DNA of 62,661 nucleotides, taken from Clostridiales bacterium (GTDB lineage Bacteria; Bacillota; Clostridia; Oscillospirales; Acutalibacteraceae). The notes beneath the pieces are model-generated. The model did not search any database and was not told the origin of the DNA. It saw only the letters and a program-made list of their open reading frames with translations. Below are positions 25,266 to 33,270 of this stretch, one piece after another. The stretch is taken from the NCBI GenBank assembly GCA_012523185.1, contig JAAYIY010000022.1, forward strand, positions 1 through 62,661, in the 5' to 3' direction. Numbering within the stretch: position 1 is the first letter of the stretch; every line of letters begins with the position of its first letter. The translations under genes were made by a program, and so were the position numbers.

Positions 25266-27411
25266 CACCGCCGCCGGCTTCTTCTTTTTTAGTTTCGCCG
25301 TCTTGGTCGCGGCGGGTCTTTATCTCATAGCCGCAATCGGCGTCGAGACAGGCGTGGATGCCGCCCTTTTTCTTGAACAGCGACTTACCGCACTTCGGGC
25401 AGTCCTCGCCGACAGGCTTATCCCATGTGCTGAAATCACACTTTGGCCACGTTTCGCAGCCGTAAAAAACAAAGCCTTTCTTTGAACGCTTTTCGATAAC
25501 CTTTGAGCCGCACTTCGGGCAAACGGCGTTTGTCTCCGTTATAAGCGGCTTTGCGTTTTTGCATTCCGGATATCCGGGGCAGGCAAGGAATCTCCCGTAA
25601 CGCCCTGTCTTGATGACCATGTTGCGCCCGCACTTTTCGCAGGCGATGTCTGTCGTATCCTCACGGAGAGTCAGCTTGACGTCCTTCATCTCCTCTTTTG
25701 CCTTTGCAAGAGTCTTTTCAAAATCGTCGTAAAATTCGCCGAGAACTTTTACATAGTTCTCTTTGCCGGCGCCGACTTCGTCGAGCGAGCTTTCCATCTG
25801 CGCGGTGAATTTGACGTTTACGATTTTGGGGAACCTCTGCTTTAAGAGCTTTGTCATTGTTTCGCCGAGCTCTGTCGGCGTGAGCAGCTTTGACGAGCGC
25901 TTCACATATTCGCGCTTGACGATGGTCGAGATGATTGTGGCGTATGTGCTCGGCCTGCCGATGCCTTCCTCCTCAAGAGCCTTTATAAGCGTCGCTTCGT
26001 TATATCTGGGCGGCGGCTGTGTAAAGTGCTGGTTGCTTATGACTTCTTTGGGTCCGAGCGCCTCTCCCGAGGAAAGCTCAGGCAGCTTGCCGTCCTTGCC
26101 GTCCTTGCTCTCTCTCGCGTCGTCGCCGCCGTAAAGAACGGTGAAGCCGTCGAACTTTACGGTGTAACCTGACGCCGTGAAAGCGCAGAACCTTCCGGCG
26201 GCGCTGTCCTCCGGCGACGCGGCGGTAATCTCCGCCTTGACGGTGTTTTGCAAGCAGCTTGCCATAAGACAGGCAATAAAGCGCTTCCAAATGATTTCGT
26301 AAAGCTTATATTGGTCGGGCGTGAGGCTTCCCTTGACCTTTTCGGGAGTCAGCGACGGAATCGTCGGGCGAATCGCCTCGTGACCGTCCTGGGCGTTTGC
26401 CCTTGATTTATAGTAATTCGGCTTGTCGGGAATATATTTTTCGCCAAATCGTTCGCGTATAAACTCCGCCGCCTGCGCCCTCGCGTCCTCTGATATGCGC
26501 AGGGAGTCGGTTCTCATGTATGTGATAAGTCCCGTTGTGCCGATGCCCTCCACATCGACGCCCTCATAAAGCTCCTGTGCGGCGCGCATTGTCCGCTGAG
26601 CTTGAAATCCGAGGCGTGCGGACGCCTCCTGCTGAAGCGTCGAGGTGATAAAAGGAGGCAGAGGAGATCTTTTTCTTGTGCCCTTTTTCAGGCGGTTCAC
26701 AGAATATAAAGCGCCCTCGAGCCTTTTGAGGTATCCGTCTGTCTGCTCCTTGCACGTCAGCTTAACCTTGCCTGTCTCATCGCCCGCGAAAGATGCAGAA
26801 AAAAGCTTTTTATGCTGATTGGCAAGCTTTGCGTCGATGCTCCAATATTCCTCCGGAACGAAAGCTCTGATCTCGTCCTCACGGTCGACGATAAGACGGA
26901 CGGCGACGCTTTGAACGCGCCCGGCGGAAAGCCCTCTGCGTATCTTTTGTGAGACAAACGGGCTGAGGCGATAGCCGACAAGCCTGTCAAGTATGCGCCG
27001 CGTCTGCTGCGCATTTACAAGGTCGACGTCCACGACTCTCGGGTTTTCCATGCCGGCTTTTATGCCGTTTTGCGTTATCTCGTTAAAGGTCACTCTGTTT
27101 TTGTCGTTTAAATCAAGCCCCAAAATTGTCGCAAGATGCCATGAAATGGCCTCTCCCTCGCGGTCGGGGTCTGTCGCGAGCAAAACCTGCTCGCTTTCGG
27201 ACGCCTGCTTTTTGATCTCCTTAACAAGCTTCTCCTTGCCCTTTATGATGGCGTATTTTGGCTCAAAGCTGTTTTTGACGTCAACGCTCAGCTTTGCCGC
27301 CGGCAGGTCGCGGACATGTCCCATGGACGACGTGACCTCATATCCTCCGCCCAAATATTTTTTTATGCTTTTTGCCTTTGCCGGGGATTCAACTATTACT
27401 AACTTTGACAT
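25258..27411 (-). CDS. topA: DNA topoisomerase I
   Basis: TopA relaxes negative supercoils by single-strand passage. The 717-residue product begins with the Toprim domain (KLVIVESPAKAKSIKKYLGG; acidic pair in LLATDPDREGEAISWHL). The catalytic tyrosine is in GTTGLITYMRTDSLRI, about residue 300. The C-terminus carries three four-cysteine zinc ribbons (CEKCGRN.., CPKCGSK.., CPKCGKS..), spaced about 40 residues. The start is the ATG at 27411. It lies between dprA and trmFO, a conserved arrangement. Confidence 0.97.
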   Translation of the reverse strand: MSKLVIVESPAKAKSIKKYLGGGYEVTSSMGHVRDLPAAKLSVDVKNSFEPKYAIIKGKEKLVKEIKKQASESEQVLLATDPDREGEAISWHLATILGLDLNDKNRVTFNEITQNGIKAGMENPRVVDVDLVNAQQTRRILDRLVGYRLSPFVSQKIRRGLSAGRVQSVAVRLIVDREDEIRAFVPEEYWSIDAKLANQHKKLFSASFAGDETGKVKLTCKEQTDGYLKRLEGALYSVNRLKKGTRKRSPLPPFITSTLQQEASARLGFQAQRTMRAAQELYEGVDVEGIGTTGLITYMRTDSLRISEDARAQAAEFIRERFGEKYIPDKPNYYKSRANAQDGHEAIRPTIPSLTPEKVKGSLTPDQYKLYEIIWKRFIACLMASCLQNTVKAEITAASPEDSAAGRFCAFTASGYTVKFDGFTVLYGGDDARESKDGKDGKLPELSSGEALGPKEVISNQHFTQPPPRYNEATLIKALEEEGIGRPSTYATIISTIVKREYVKRSSKLLTPTELGETMTKLLKQRFPKIVNVKFTAQMESSLDEVGAGKENYVKVLGEFYDDFEKTLAKAKEEMKDVKLTLREDTTDIACEKCGRNMVIKTGRYGRFLACPGYPECKNAKPLITETNAVCPKCGSKVIEKRSKKGFVFYGCETWPKCDFSTWDKPVGEDCPKCGKSLFKKKGGIHACLDADCGYEIKTRRDQDGETKKEEAGGGDG

Positions 27412-27449
27412 TCTATTCTCCTAATATCCGATATCCTGTATATATTTAA

Positions 27450-28640
27450 TTATTGCCGCTCATATGTCTTTCCCTCAAGCAACTTAATAAAACCATAAAT
27501 TTCAAGTTCTGTCAATGCCGCAAATATCATATTTGCTCCGATTTCAGTTTTTCTGATGATTTCGTCAATGTGTAAGGGCCCGTCGGCAAGCGATTCATAA
27601 ACCTTGGCGGCGTCCCCTCCGATGTTGTCGGGAAAAGGTCTGCGCTCTTTGACGGCAGTCGGCTTCGGCACCTCGCGCTCTGTCCGCCGTTTCAAGGGAA
27701 AAGGCGCCGCCTTGCTTTCGCCGTTAAAGACAAAATTTCCGCCTGCTGCCGAAATATCAATATCAGGGTACAGATGCGCGTATTCGCACAGGACGTCGCG
27801 CGCGGAAAAGACAGGGCGCGCGCCGTCCCTTATAAGCTTGTTAACTCCCGTAAAATCGGCGCTCGTCACGTCGCCCGGCACGGCAAAAATGTCGCGCCCC
27901 TGCTCCGCGGCGCGGTTTGCGGTTATAAGCGAACCGCTTTTGTCGCCTGCCTGTATGACGACTGTGCCCCTGCACATGCCTGAAATAATCCTGTTTCTTG
28001 CGGGAAAGCTTGACCTTGTGACAGGTGTTTCGGGCGGATATTCGCTTATGACGGCGCCTTTTTTGGAAATCTCCCGCCTAAGAGCTTCGTTTTGCATCAA
28101 GTAAGGGAAATTAATGCCGCAGCCGAGGACGGCGACTGTCCTTCCGCCGCCTTGGATGGCGCCTGTGTGGGCGGCGCTGTCGACACCCAAAGCACATCCG
28201 CTTACAACTGTGACGCCCGCTTCGGACAGCGACTCACAAAGCTGACTCGCCACACTCATGCTGTGCAGCGACGCGGAACGCGAGCCGACGACAGCAATGG
28301 GCAGGGCGTCGTTCACACACGAAATGTCGCCGCGAACAAAAAGAACAAGAGGGAAATCTCTCGTTTTTAACAGCAGGCGCGGATAGTCGCGCATATCCGG
28401 CGTGACGATACTCCAGCCGTTTCTGTCGCACTGCTTCACGACGGCGGCGGCTTTGCCTGTGTCGGCTTTTTTGAGCCTGTCAATTTGAGTATATGTCAAA
28501 ACGCCGGAAACTTTCCACTCGTCAACACCGAGGGCAAAAAAATCTTCGGCGGACGGACAAAACGCCAAAAGCGCGTCCGTCGCCGCACCTGCTCCCACGC
28601 CTGATTGCAGCCATATCCAAAAAGCTCTTTTGTCAATCAT
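27450..28640 (-). CDS. dprA: DNA-processing protein DprA (Smf)
   Basis: DprA binds incoming single-stranded DNA and loads RecA during natural transformation; it is kept in many bacteria without known competence. The 396-residue product has an N-terminal helical region, the Rossmann-like core with VVGSRSAS, TVVSGCALGVDSAAHTGA, GCGINFPYL and SYP-type EYPPETP, and a C-terminal winged-helix (about 335-396, KVYESLADGPLHIDEI). It starts seven bases after the end of the SpoU methyltransferase and precedes topA. Confidence 0.95.
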   Translation of the reverse strand: MIDKRAFWIWLQSGVGAGAATDALLAFCPSAEDFFALGVDEWKVSGVLTYTQIDRLKKADTGKAAAVVKQCDRNGWSIVTPDMRDYPRLLLKTRDFPLVLFVRGDISCVNDALPIAVVGSRSASLHSMSVASQLCESLSEAGVTVVSGCALGVDSAAHTGAIQGGGRTVAVLGCGINFPYLMQNEALRREISKKGAVISEYPPETPVTRSSFPARNRIISGMCRGTVVIQAGDKSGSLITANRAAEQGRDIFAVPGDVTSADFTGVNKLIRDGARPVFSARDVLCEYAHLYPDIDISAAGGNFVFNGESKAAPFPLKRRTEREVPKPTAVKERRPFPDNIGGDAAKVYESLADGPLHIDEIIRKTEIGANMIFAALTELEIYGFIKLLEGKTYERQ

Positions 28641-28646
28641 ATCAAG

Positions 28647-29438
28647 CTATCCGTTTCTCGTCATTTCCCACATAAGCACTGCCGCCGCCGCCGCGGCGTT
28701 AAGGGATTCGGCGCCGCCGCGCATGGGGATTGTGACGCTGATGTCGCAGGCGTCCGCCACCTCTTGCGAAACACCCGCGCCCTCGTTGCCGGTGACGCAT
28801 ATGACGCCGCCGTCTGTTGAAAGTGCAAAAACGCTTTGCGCGGAGGCGTCGGGCACTGCCGCGGCCGTCAGCATTCCTTTGAGCGACGCTTCCGAAAGAA
28901 GCCGCGGCAAAGAGCTTGTCTCAAAAACAGGCAGCCTCAAAAGCGAACCCATTGCCGCGCGCTGAGCCTTTGGGTTGTATATGTCGCACCCGGAGCTTAT
29001 GATGAGGCCGGAAAGACCGAAAGCCTCGGCGCTCCTGCTTATCGCGCCCAGATTGTCGGGCGACTGGACGTTATCCAATGAAATATATTTGCCTTTTTCA
29101 TCTATTTTATTACAGCTTTTTGTTTTGTCAAGCATTTTGCAGACACAAAACACGCCCTGCGGCGACTTGACGTCCGAAAGCTTTGCGCAAAGCCTTGCGT
29201 CAATAAGGCAAACATATTCCGCTTTTTCGGCAATAATCGACACTGTTTCGGAGTGCTTGGCGAACGCTTCCTCCGTGAAAAAAGCGTCTTTAATCGTGAT
29301 GCCGCTTTGCGCCGCGTCACGGCAAAGGCGCACTCCCTCGACAAAGAAAAGCCCCCGGCGGCGGCGCTCACGCGAGCTTGAGGAAAGCGCTGCCGCAAGC
29401 TTGATTTTTTCGTTTGATTTGCTTGTTATCTTATCCAT
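28647..29438 (-). CDS. SpoU/TrmH-family RNA 2'-O-methyltransferase
   Basis: The 263-residue product is a SPOUT-class RNA ribose methyltransferase. An N-terminal substrate-binding domain (about 1-95, with RRGLFFVEGVRL) precedes the knotted SPOUT domain. Motif 1 is DNVQSPDNLGAISRSAEAFG with the catalytic Arg/Asn region, motif 2 is ICVTGNEGAGV and motif 3 is SVTIPMRGGAESLNAAAAAAV. The target RNA cannot be named; close relatives act on 23S rRNA. I start at 29438, with AAGGG five bases upstream; the longer frame runs through the rplT terminator. Confidence 0.9.
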   Translation of the reverse strand: MDKITSKSNEKIKLAAALSSSSRERRRRGLFFVEGVRLCRDAAQSGITIKDAFFTEEAFAKHSETVSIIAEKAEYVCLIDARLCAKLSDVKSPQGVFCVCKMLDKTKSCNKIDEKGKYISLDNVQSPDNLGAISRSAEAFGLSGLIISSGCDIYNPKAQRAAMGSLLRLPVFETSSLPRLLSEASLKGMLTAAAVPDASAQSVFALSTDGGVICVTGNEGAGVSQEVADACDISVTIPMRGGAESLNAAAAAAVLMWEMTRNG

Positions 29439-29447
29439 TATTACCCT

Positions 29448-29485
29448 TAAAAAAACACGGGAGAACAATGATGTCCGCCCGTGTT
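29448..29485 (-). terminator. Terminator of infC-rpmI-rplT
   Basis: AACACGGG (29454-29461) and CCCGTGTT (29478-29485) form a perfect 8-bp stem; on the minus strand seven T follow. It lies between rplT and the SpoU gene, whose ribosome site starts just after it, so some read-through may feed the long run downstream. Confidence 0.8.
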
Positions 29486-29502
29486 ACGGTTATATATGAT
29501 TA

Positions 29503-29859
29503 TCAGTTGAGAGCAGCCTTTGCTTTTTCGACAAGGGATGTGAACCCTTCGGGGTCGGAGATGGCGATCTCCGAAAGCATTTTGCGGTTAAGCGAAACAT
29601 CCGCTTTTTTCAGCCCGTTCATCAGTGTCGAATAATTTAAGCCGTTTATCTTTGCGGCGGCAGAGATGCGGGTAATCCACAGACGGCGGAAATCACGCTT
29701 TTTTTGCTTGCGTCCGATATACGCGTACTGGCCCGACTTCATCACTGCCTGCTTCGCGGTCTTAAAAAGCTTGCTCTTTGAACCGTAATAACCCTTGGCG
29801 AGCTTTAAAACTTTCTTTCTTCTTTTGCGAGTCATCACTGCGCCCTTTATACGAGCCAT
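29503..29859 (-). CDS. rplT: 50S ribosomal protein L20
   Basis: L20 binds 23S rRNA early in 50S assembly and, in Bacillota, represses the infC-rpmI-rplT operon through the leader. The 118 residues are the normal length. It starts [20 protein letters not shown] and includes [23 protein letters not shown] and [13 protein letters not shown]. It is the last gene of the operon. Confidence 0.98.
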   Translation of the reverse strand: MARIKGAVMTRKRRKKVLKLAKGYYGSKSKLFKTAKQAVMKSGQYAYIGRKQKKRDFRRLWITRISAAAKINGLNYSTLMNGLKKADVSLNRKMLSEIAISDPEGFTSLVEKAKAALN

Positions 29860-29893
29860 GATAAATTACCTCCGAAAATTAATTTGATGATTA

Positions 29894-30091
29894 TTATTTA
29901 TAGGGGATCAGGCGCTTGATCTGCTTTTGGTTAGTTATGTCCGCAACAGACGTTTTGCGAAGATTCCTCTTGCGCTTTGTGCTTTTTTTTGTCAAGATAT
30001 GTGACTTGTTGGCATGGGCGCGTATGGGCTTGCCTTTTTTAGAAAGTTTAAAGCGTTTTTTAGCACCGCTGTGCGTTTTGATCTTGGGCAT
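29894..30091 (-). CDS. rpmI: 50S ribosomal protein L35
   Basis: The 65-residue, very basic protein starts [20 protein letters not shown] and has [18 protein letters not shown], the standard L35 sequence. It stands between infC and rplT, with GGAGGAATCCCC before the ATG. Full length and ordinary. Confidence 0.98.
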   Translation of the reverse strand: MPKIKTHSGAKKRFKLSKKGKPIRAHANKSHILTKKSTKRKRNLRKTSVADITNQKQIKRLIPYK

Positions 30092-30110
30092 CGGGGATTC
30101 CTCCTTTATA

Positions 30111-30629
30111 TTATTTTGGAGATTTTGGGGCTATAAACATAAGCATCTGCCTGCCCTCAAGCTTTGCGGGCTTTTCGACAGCTCCCGCCTCGTCGCAGGC
30201 GAGCGCAAACCTCTCCATTGTCCTGGTCCCGATTTCGGGGTGCGCCATTTCACGCCCTCGAAAACGAATGGAAACCTTGACCTTGTGTCCGTCTCCAAGA
30301 AATCTTTTAGCGTGTCCCACCTTGGTTTCAAAATCGTGCTTGTCAATTTTGAGCGAAAGGCGTATCTCTTTGATTTCGATGATACGCTGATTTTTCTTTG
30401 CTTCCTTTTCCCGTTTGTTTTGCTCGAAACGGTACTTTCCGTAATCCACAATTTTACATACGGGCGGCTTTGCCTGCGGAGCGAACTTGACAAGGTCAAG
30501 ATTCATGCTTTCGGCAAGCTTAAGCGCCTGAGGCGCGGACATAATTCCCAGTTGCTCCCCGCTGTCGGAAATTACGCGCACTTCTCTGTCGCGGATTTCC
30601 CCATTGATTTGCATTTCTTTGATACCGAT
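30111..30629 (-). CDS. infC: Translation initiation factor IF-3, probable ATC start
   Basis: IF-3 keeps the 30S subunit free and proofreads start codons. The product has the N-terminal domain ([14 protein letters not shown]), a linker and the C-terminal domain ([16 protein letters not shown]). The first ATG (30614) is 23 bases from the only good ribosome site, GGAGGT at 30643-30638. In the same frame ATC codons stand at 30629-30627 (8 bases from GGAGGT) and at 30623-30621. Starting at the first gives [13 protein letters not shown], which aligns with the usual IF-3 start. infC genes often start at ATT, ATC or ATA, which IF-3 itself rejects, giving self-repression. I place the start at 30629; the ATG form would be 167 residues. 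Confidence 0.9.
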   Translation of the reverse strand: MGIKEMQINGEIRDREVRVISDSGEQLGIMSAPQALKLAESMNLDLVKFAPQAKPPVCKIVDYGKYRFEQNKREKEAKKNQRIIEIKEIRLSLKIDKHDFETKVGHAKRFLGDGHKVKVSIRFRGREMAHPEIGTRTMERFALACDEAGAVEKPAKLEGRQMLMFIAPKSPK

Positions 30630-30643
30630 ATGAAAACACCTCC

Positions 30644-30783
30644 AAAAAAATTAAAAAAACACGGACAAAAAGCTGTCCGTGAAAAATCAAACCAACTTGC
30701 CCGACAAAAAGGGCGCGGAAAGATATTGACCATACGCAGGACAGCTCCTCGCAGGTGAGAACAAATATGTTCTTCTTTATTGC
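30644..30783 (-). promoter_or_regulatory. L20-type leader with terminator and antiterminator
   Basis: The infC leader ends in a hairpin CACGGAC (30660-30666 on the plus strand) with GTCCGTG (30675-30681), followed on the minus strand by seven T: an intrinsic terminator just before the ribosome site. An earlier segment AGCTGTCC (minus strand, 30746-30739) is the exact complement of GGACAGCT (30678-30671), which is part of the terminator stem. The two pairings exclude each other. This is the layout of the L20 leader of infC-rpmI-rplT operons in Bacillota, where L20 binding favours termination. That L20 is the ligand is inferred from position. Confidence 0.75.
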
Positions 30784-30789
30784 TATAAC

Positions 30790-30818
30790 ATCTTATCAGC
30801 AGCCTCGGCGTTTGTCAA
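30790..30818 (-). promoter_or_regulatory. Promoter of infC-rpmI-rplT
   Basis: On the minus strand TTGACA (30818-30813) and TAAGAT (30795-30790) are 17 bases apart: a perfect -35 and a good -10. The transcript would start near 30783 and run through the attenuating leader. Confidence 0.8.
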
Positions 30819-30916
30819 GCCTTTTTTTAAAAATTAATTAATGCAGATTTAAGCTTAATTGCAAATTTAAAGGCTCTCGGCTTTGAAAGCGAGGGCGCGG
30901 CCGGTTTTGTTTCACG

Positions 30917-30932
30917 GCGCGGTGTTGCCTTA
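30917..30932. repeat. 16-bp relic identical to one end of the inverted-repeat insertion at 56645-56720
   Basis: GCGCGGTGTTGCCTTA matches 56706-56721 exactly. A match of 16 bases is not expected by chance in a window of this size. The opposite end (GGCAACACCGC) is not found nearby, so this is a remnant or a solo end. It lies in the otherwise empty 30819-30969 gap. Confidence 0.5.
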
Positions 30933-30969
30933 CGGCTTGCCGAAACATTAACATCACAAAATGTCCCGT

Positions 30970-31686
30970 CTATGGTTTTTTTGAAATCTCCTTTTTCATA
31001 TCGCGGTACCTTTGCATTGACACGGCGAAAAGCTCGCCGTTTGACGGCGGCGTGTATGTTATCGCGTTTGCTCCGGCCTCTATTGTTTTAATAATCGTGT
31101 CGTCCGTCGGGCCGCCTGTGGCAAGAATGGGTATGTCGGGGTGCTTGTCTCTTATCCTTTTTATAATAACGGGGTTTTCAACGCTTCCCGATATGTTCAA
31201 GATATCGGCGCCCGCTGAAATACGCGCGTCAATGTCCTCATATATGGAAACGACAGTTACGACGACCGGAATATCAAGCCTTTCTTTCAGCTTTAAAATC
31301 ATCTCGTTTTCGGTCGGAGCGTTTACGACGACGCCTGCCGCGCCCATAAACTCGGCGTTTTGCGCGATTTCAAGGACGCGCGCGCCTCTTGTGACGCCGC
31401 CGCCGACGCCGACAAGCACGGGCATTTCCGCCAGCTGAAGTATCGCGTTTGTTATCACCGGCTGTGGAGTAAAGGGATATACCGCGATTATGGCGTCGGA
31501 GTTTATGTTGCGGATAACGGCGACGTCCGTCGAGAACGCGAACGATTTCAGCCGCCGCCCGAAAATCAATATGCCCGTGCAGCGCCGTATACATTCGGGA
31601 ACGTCAACTCTGTGGCTTCGCAAATAGCCGTCGTACTTCGGAGGGGACTTTTTTAATGCTGATTTGTTTTCTGAAATCGTGTTCAT
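30970..31686 (-). CDS. TIM-barrel protein of the clostridial 'hydrolase' group, function unknown
   Basis: The 238-residue product is a beta/alpha barrel. It has FGRRLKSFAFSTDVAVIRN, the phosphate-loop-like VGVGGGVTRGARVL, GAAGVVVNAP and the C-terminal ILATGGPTDDTIIKTIEAGANAITYTPP. The last motif is the pattern of the phosphate-binding end of nucleotide-dependent or ThiG/NanE-like barrels. Close relatives are, as I recall, annotated only as hydrolases without experimental proof. GGGAGGA stands ten bases before the ATG. The next gene upstream is a lipoprotein at a 30-base gap, so it may share its transcript. Confidence 0.65.
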   Translation of the reverse strand: MNTISENKSALKKSPPKYDGYLRSHRVDVPECIRRCTGILIFGRRLKSFAFSTDVAVIRNINSDAIIAVYPFTPQPVITNAILQLAEMPVLVGVGGGVTRGARVLEIAQNAEFMGAAGVVVNAPTENEMILKLKERLDIPVVVTVVSIYEDIDARISAGADILNISGSVENPVIIKRIRDKHPDIPILATGGPTDDTIIKTIEAGANAITYTPPSNGELFAVSMQRYRDMKKEISKKP

Positions 31687-31716
31687 ATCTGCCGATTCCT
31701 CCCTTTTCAGATAAAG

Positions 31717-33270
31717 TTAAAGGCTTGCCTCGTAAATAAAGACAAGGCTCGTCTGCGTATTTTCCGTTGCCGCCGTGAATATCTTGTAATCCCCGCCAAG
31801 CTTCAGCCATTCGCCTGCCCGCGCTACAAGCTCGTCGGCGCTTTTTGCGAGACCCGCGTATTTTTCCATGTCGCCGCTGTCTATAATGCTGTCAAGAGCC
31901 TCAAAAAGCCCGGAAAGGCTGCCTGTCGAGCCGCTTTCAAGAAGCTTTGAAAGCGCGGTGAGAAAGTCATTATTTTCGTCAAGCAGGGAGCGGACCTCGG
32001 ACAGCTTTTGCAGCGTGCGCGGCAAGCTGTTTAAAGCCGCCTGCACCTCGGGATCCTTCATCTCGGCGCTCATCGCCTCAAGCAGCGGCATCAGCTCGTT
32101 CATGTTTTCCGCCGCCGCTCCAAGCTCTGTGATAAGCGACTGAAACCTTTTGTCAAGCAAAAGATCCAGATACTCCTCAATCTCAATGTTCTTAACACTT
32201 TCGGCCGCCGTCATCAGCTTTAAAAGCGTGTCGGGCGTCAAATATTTTGTCATGACATTTAAAAGCTTCCTGTTGCCGTCGTAAAGAGAAACCGCGTCGT
32301 TTATCGCCGCGCTGAGTTCTTTAAGCCTTTCGGGGTTGGAAAGCAAAGTTGAAATCAATTTGTCCGCGCCGGAGCCTTCAATCGTTTTCCGAAACTCACG
32401 GATGTTTGACAGCATTTTTTTGATGCCGTTTACAGTTTCGGGCAATGCCGTGCCTATGTCTATTGACGAAATCGGTATAACAGCAAAGTATATGCTCCCC
32501 AGGCTGAAATTATCAGTCTGCGCCGTTATTGTGAAGTTGTCGGTGAACTCAAGACCGCCGAGATAGCCGTCGGCCGCGGCGCCGTCAAGGCTTTCCGCAA
32601 GTCCGGGCGTCATGACTGAAAAAACAATTTCCTTGCTGCCGTCGCCGAAGGAGCGCCCGTGCAAAGTGTTTACGTTTCTGAAGTTTTTCTCCGGAATGAT
32701 TGTGCCGCCGACGACAATAAACGGGTTGTACATCGTGACGTCCCTGCCGTCGATTGACACCTGTCTTGCGTCCCTGTTCACAGCTTTGATATTTATTATA
32801 ACACTTCCGCTTTTGCCTTTTATATCTTCAGGGGAATATTTCTTATTGTTCATAAAATATTCAAATTCAAACTCGACAGGCAGTTTTTTGTCGCTTACGC
32901 CGGTATAATAAAGATCCGTGCCGTCCATGTGCCAGACAATATTGTCGCCTTCACGGACGGAGACGGCGCTGCCCTTAACAGGAGATATTTCCTTAAGATC
33001 CGAAACATCCTCAACCCTGACCCCCGCTTTGTCGGCGTGAAGCCAGTCTGTTACGATTGTTTTTTTGACAGCTCCGGAGGCGTCCATCGTGACATAAACA
33101 GTTTCAGTTTTTTTAATGGTTCCCGGAGCTTCTGTATAAATGCTGCCGTTCGGCGGCTCGGCGCCGCCGGGTTTCGGCGTGTTTTCTTTGTTGGCGGGCG
33201 TGCAGCCTCCGAAGAGAAGCAGGAGTGAAAAGACGGTGCAGGCGGCACGCTTAGACGACGAAATCTTCAT
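31717..33270 (-). CDS. Lipoprotein resembling the extracytoplasmic part of YhgE/Pip-type proteins
   Basis: The 517-residue product starts MKISSSKRAACTVFSLLLLF and has a near-lipobox LLFGGC at about 16-21, so it is probably lipid-anchored outside the cell. The next 220 residues (KKTETVYVTMDASGAVKKTI, then IKGKSGSVIINIKAVNRDA) resemble the N-terminal domain found in clostridial YhgE/Pip-like surface proteins. The rest is rich in Leu/Glu helices with repeats such as AAENMNELMPLLEAMSAEM. I start at the ATG at 33270, which overlaps the transporter stop (ATGA). This pairing suggests that it serves as an extracytoplasmic partner of the MMPL/RND transporter. Confidence 0.65.
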   Translation of the reverse strand: MKISSSKRAACTVFSLLLLFGGCTPANKENTPKPGGAEPPNGSIYTEAPGTIKKTETVYVTMDASGAVKKTIVTDWLHADKAGVRVEDVSDLKEISPVKGSAVSVREGDNIVWHMDGTDLYYTGVSDKKLPVEFEFEYFMNNKKYSPEDIKGKSGSVIINIKAVNRDARQVSIDGRDVTMYNPFIVVGGTIIPEKNFRNVNTLHGRSFGDGSKEIVFSVMTPGLAESLDGAAADGYLGGLEFTDNFTITAQTDNFSLGSIYFAVIPISSIDIGTALPETVNGIKKMLSNIREFRKTIEGSGADKLISTLLSNPERLKELSAAINDAVSLYDGNRKLLNVMTKYLTPDTLLKLMTAAESVKNIEIEEYLDLLLDKRFQSLITELGAAAENMNELMPLLEAMSAEMKDPEVQAALNSLPRTLQKLSEVRSLLDENNDFLTALSKLLESGSTGSLSGLFEALDSIIDSGDMEKYAGLAKSADELVARAGEWLKLGGDYKIFTAATENTQTSLVFIYEASL

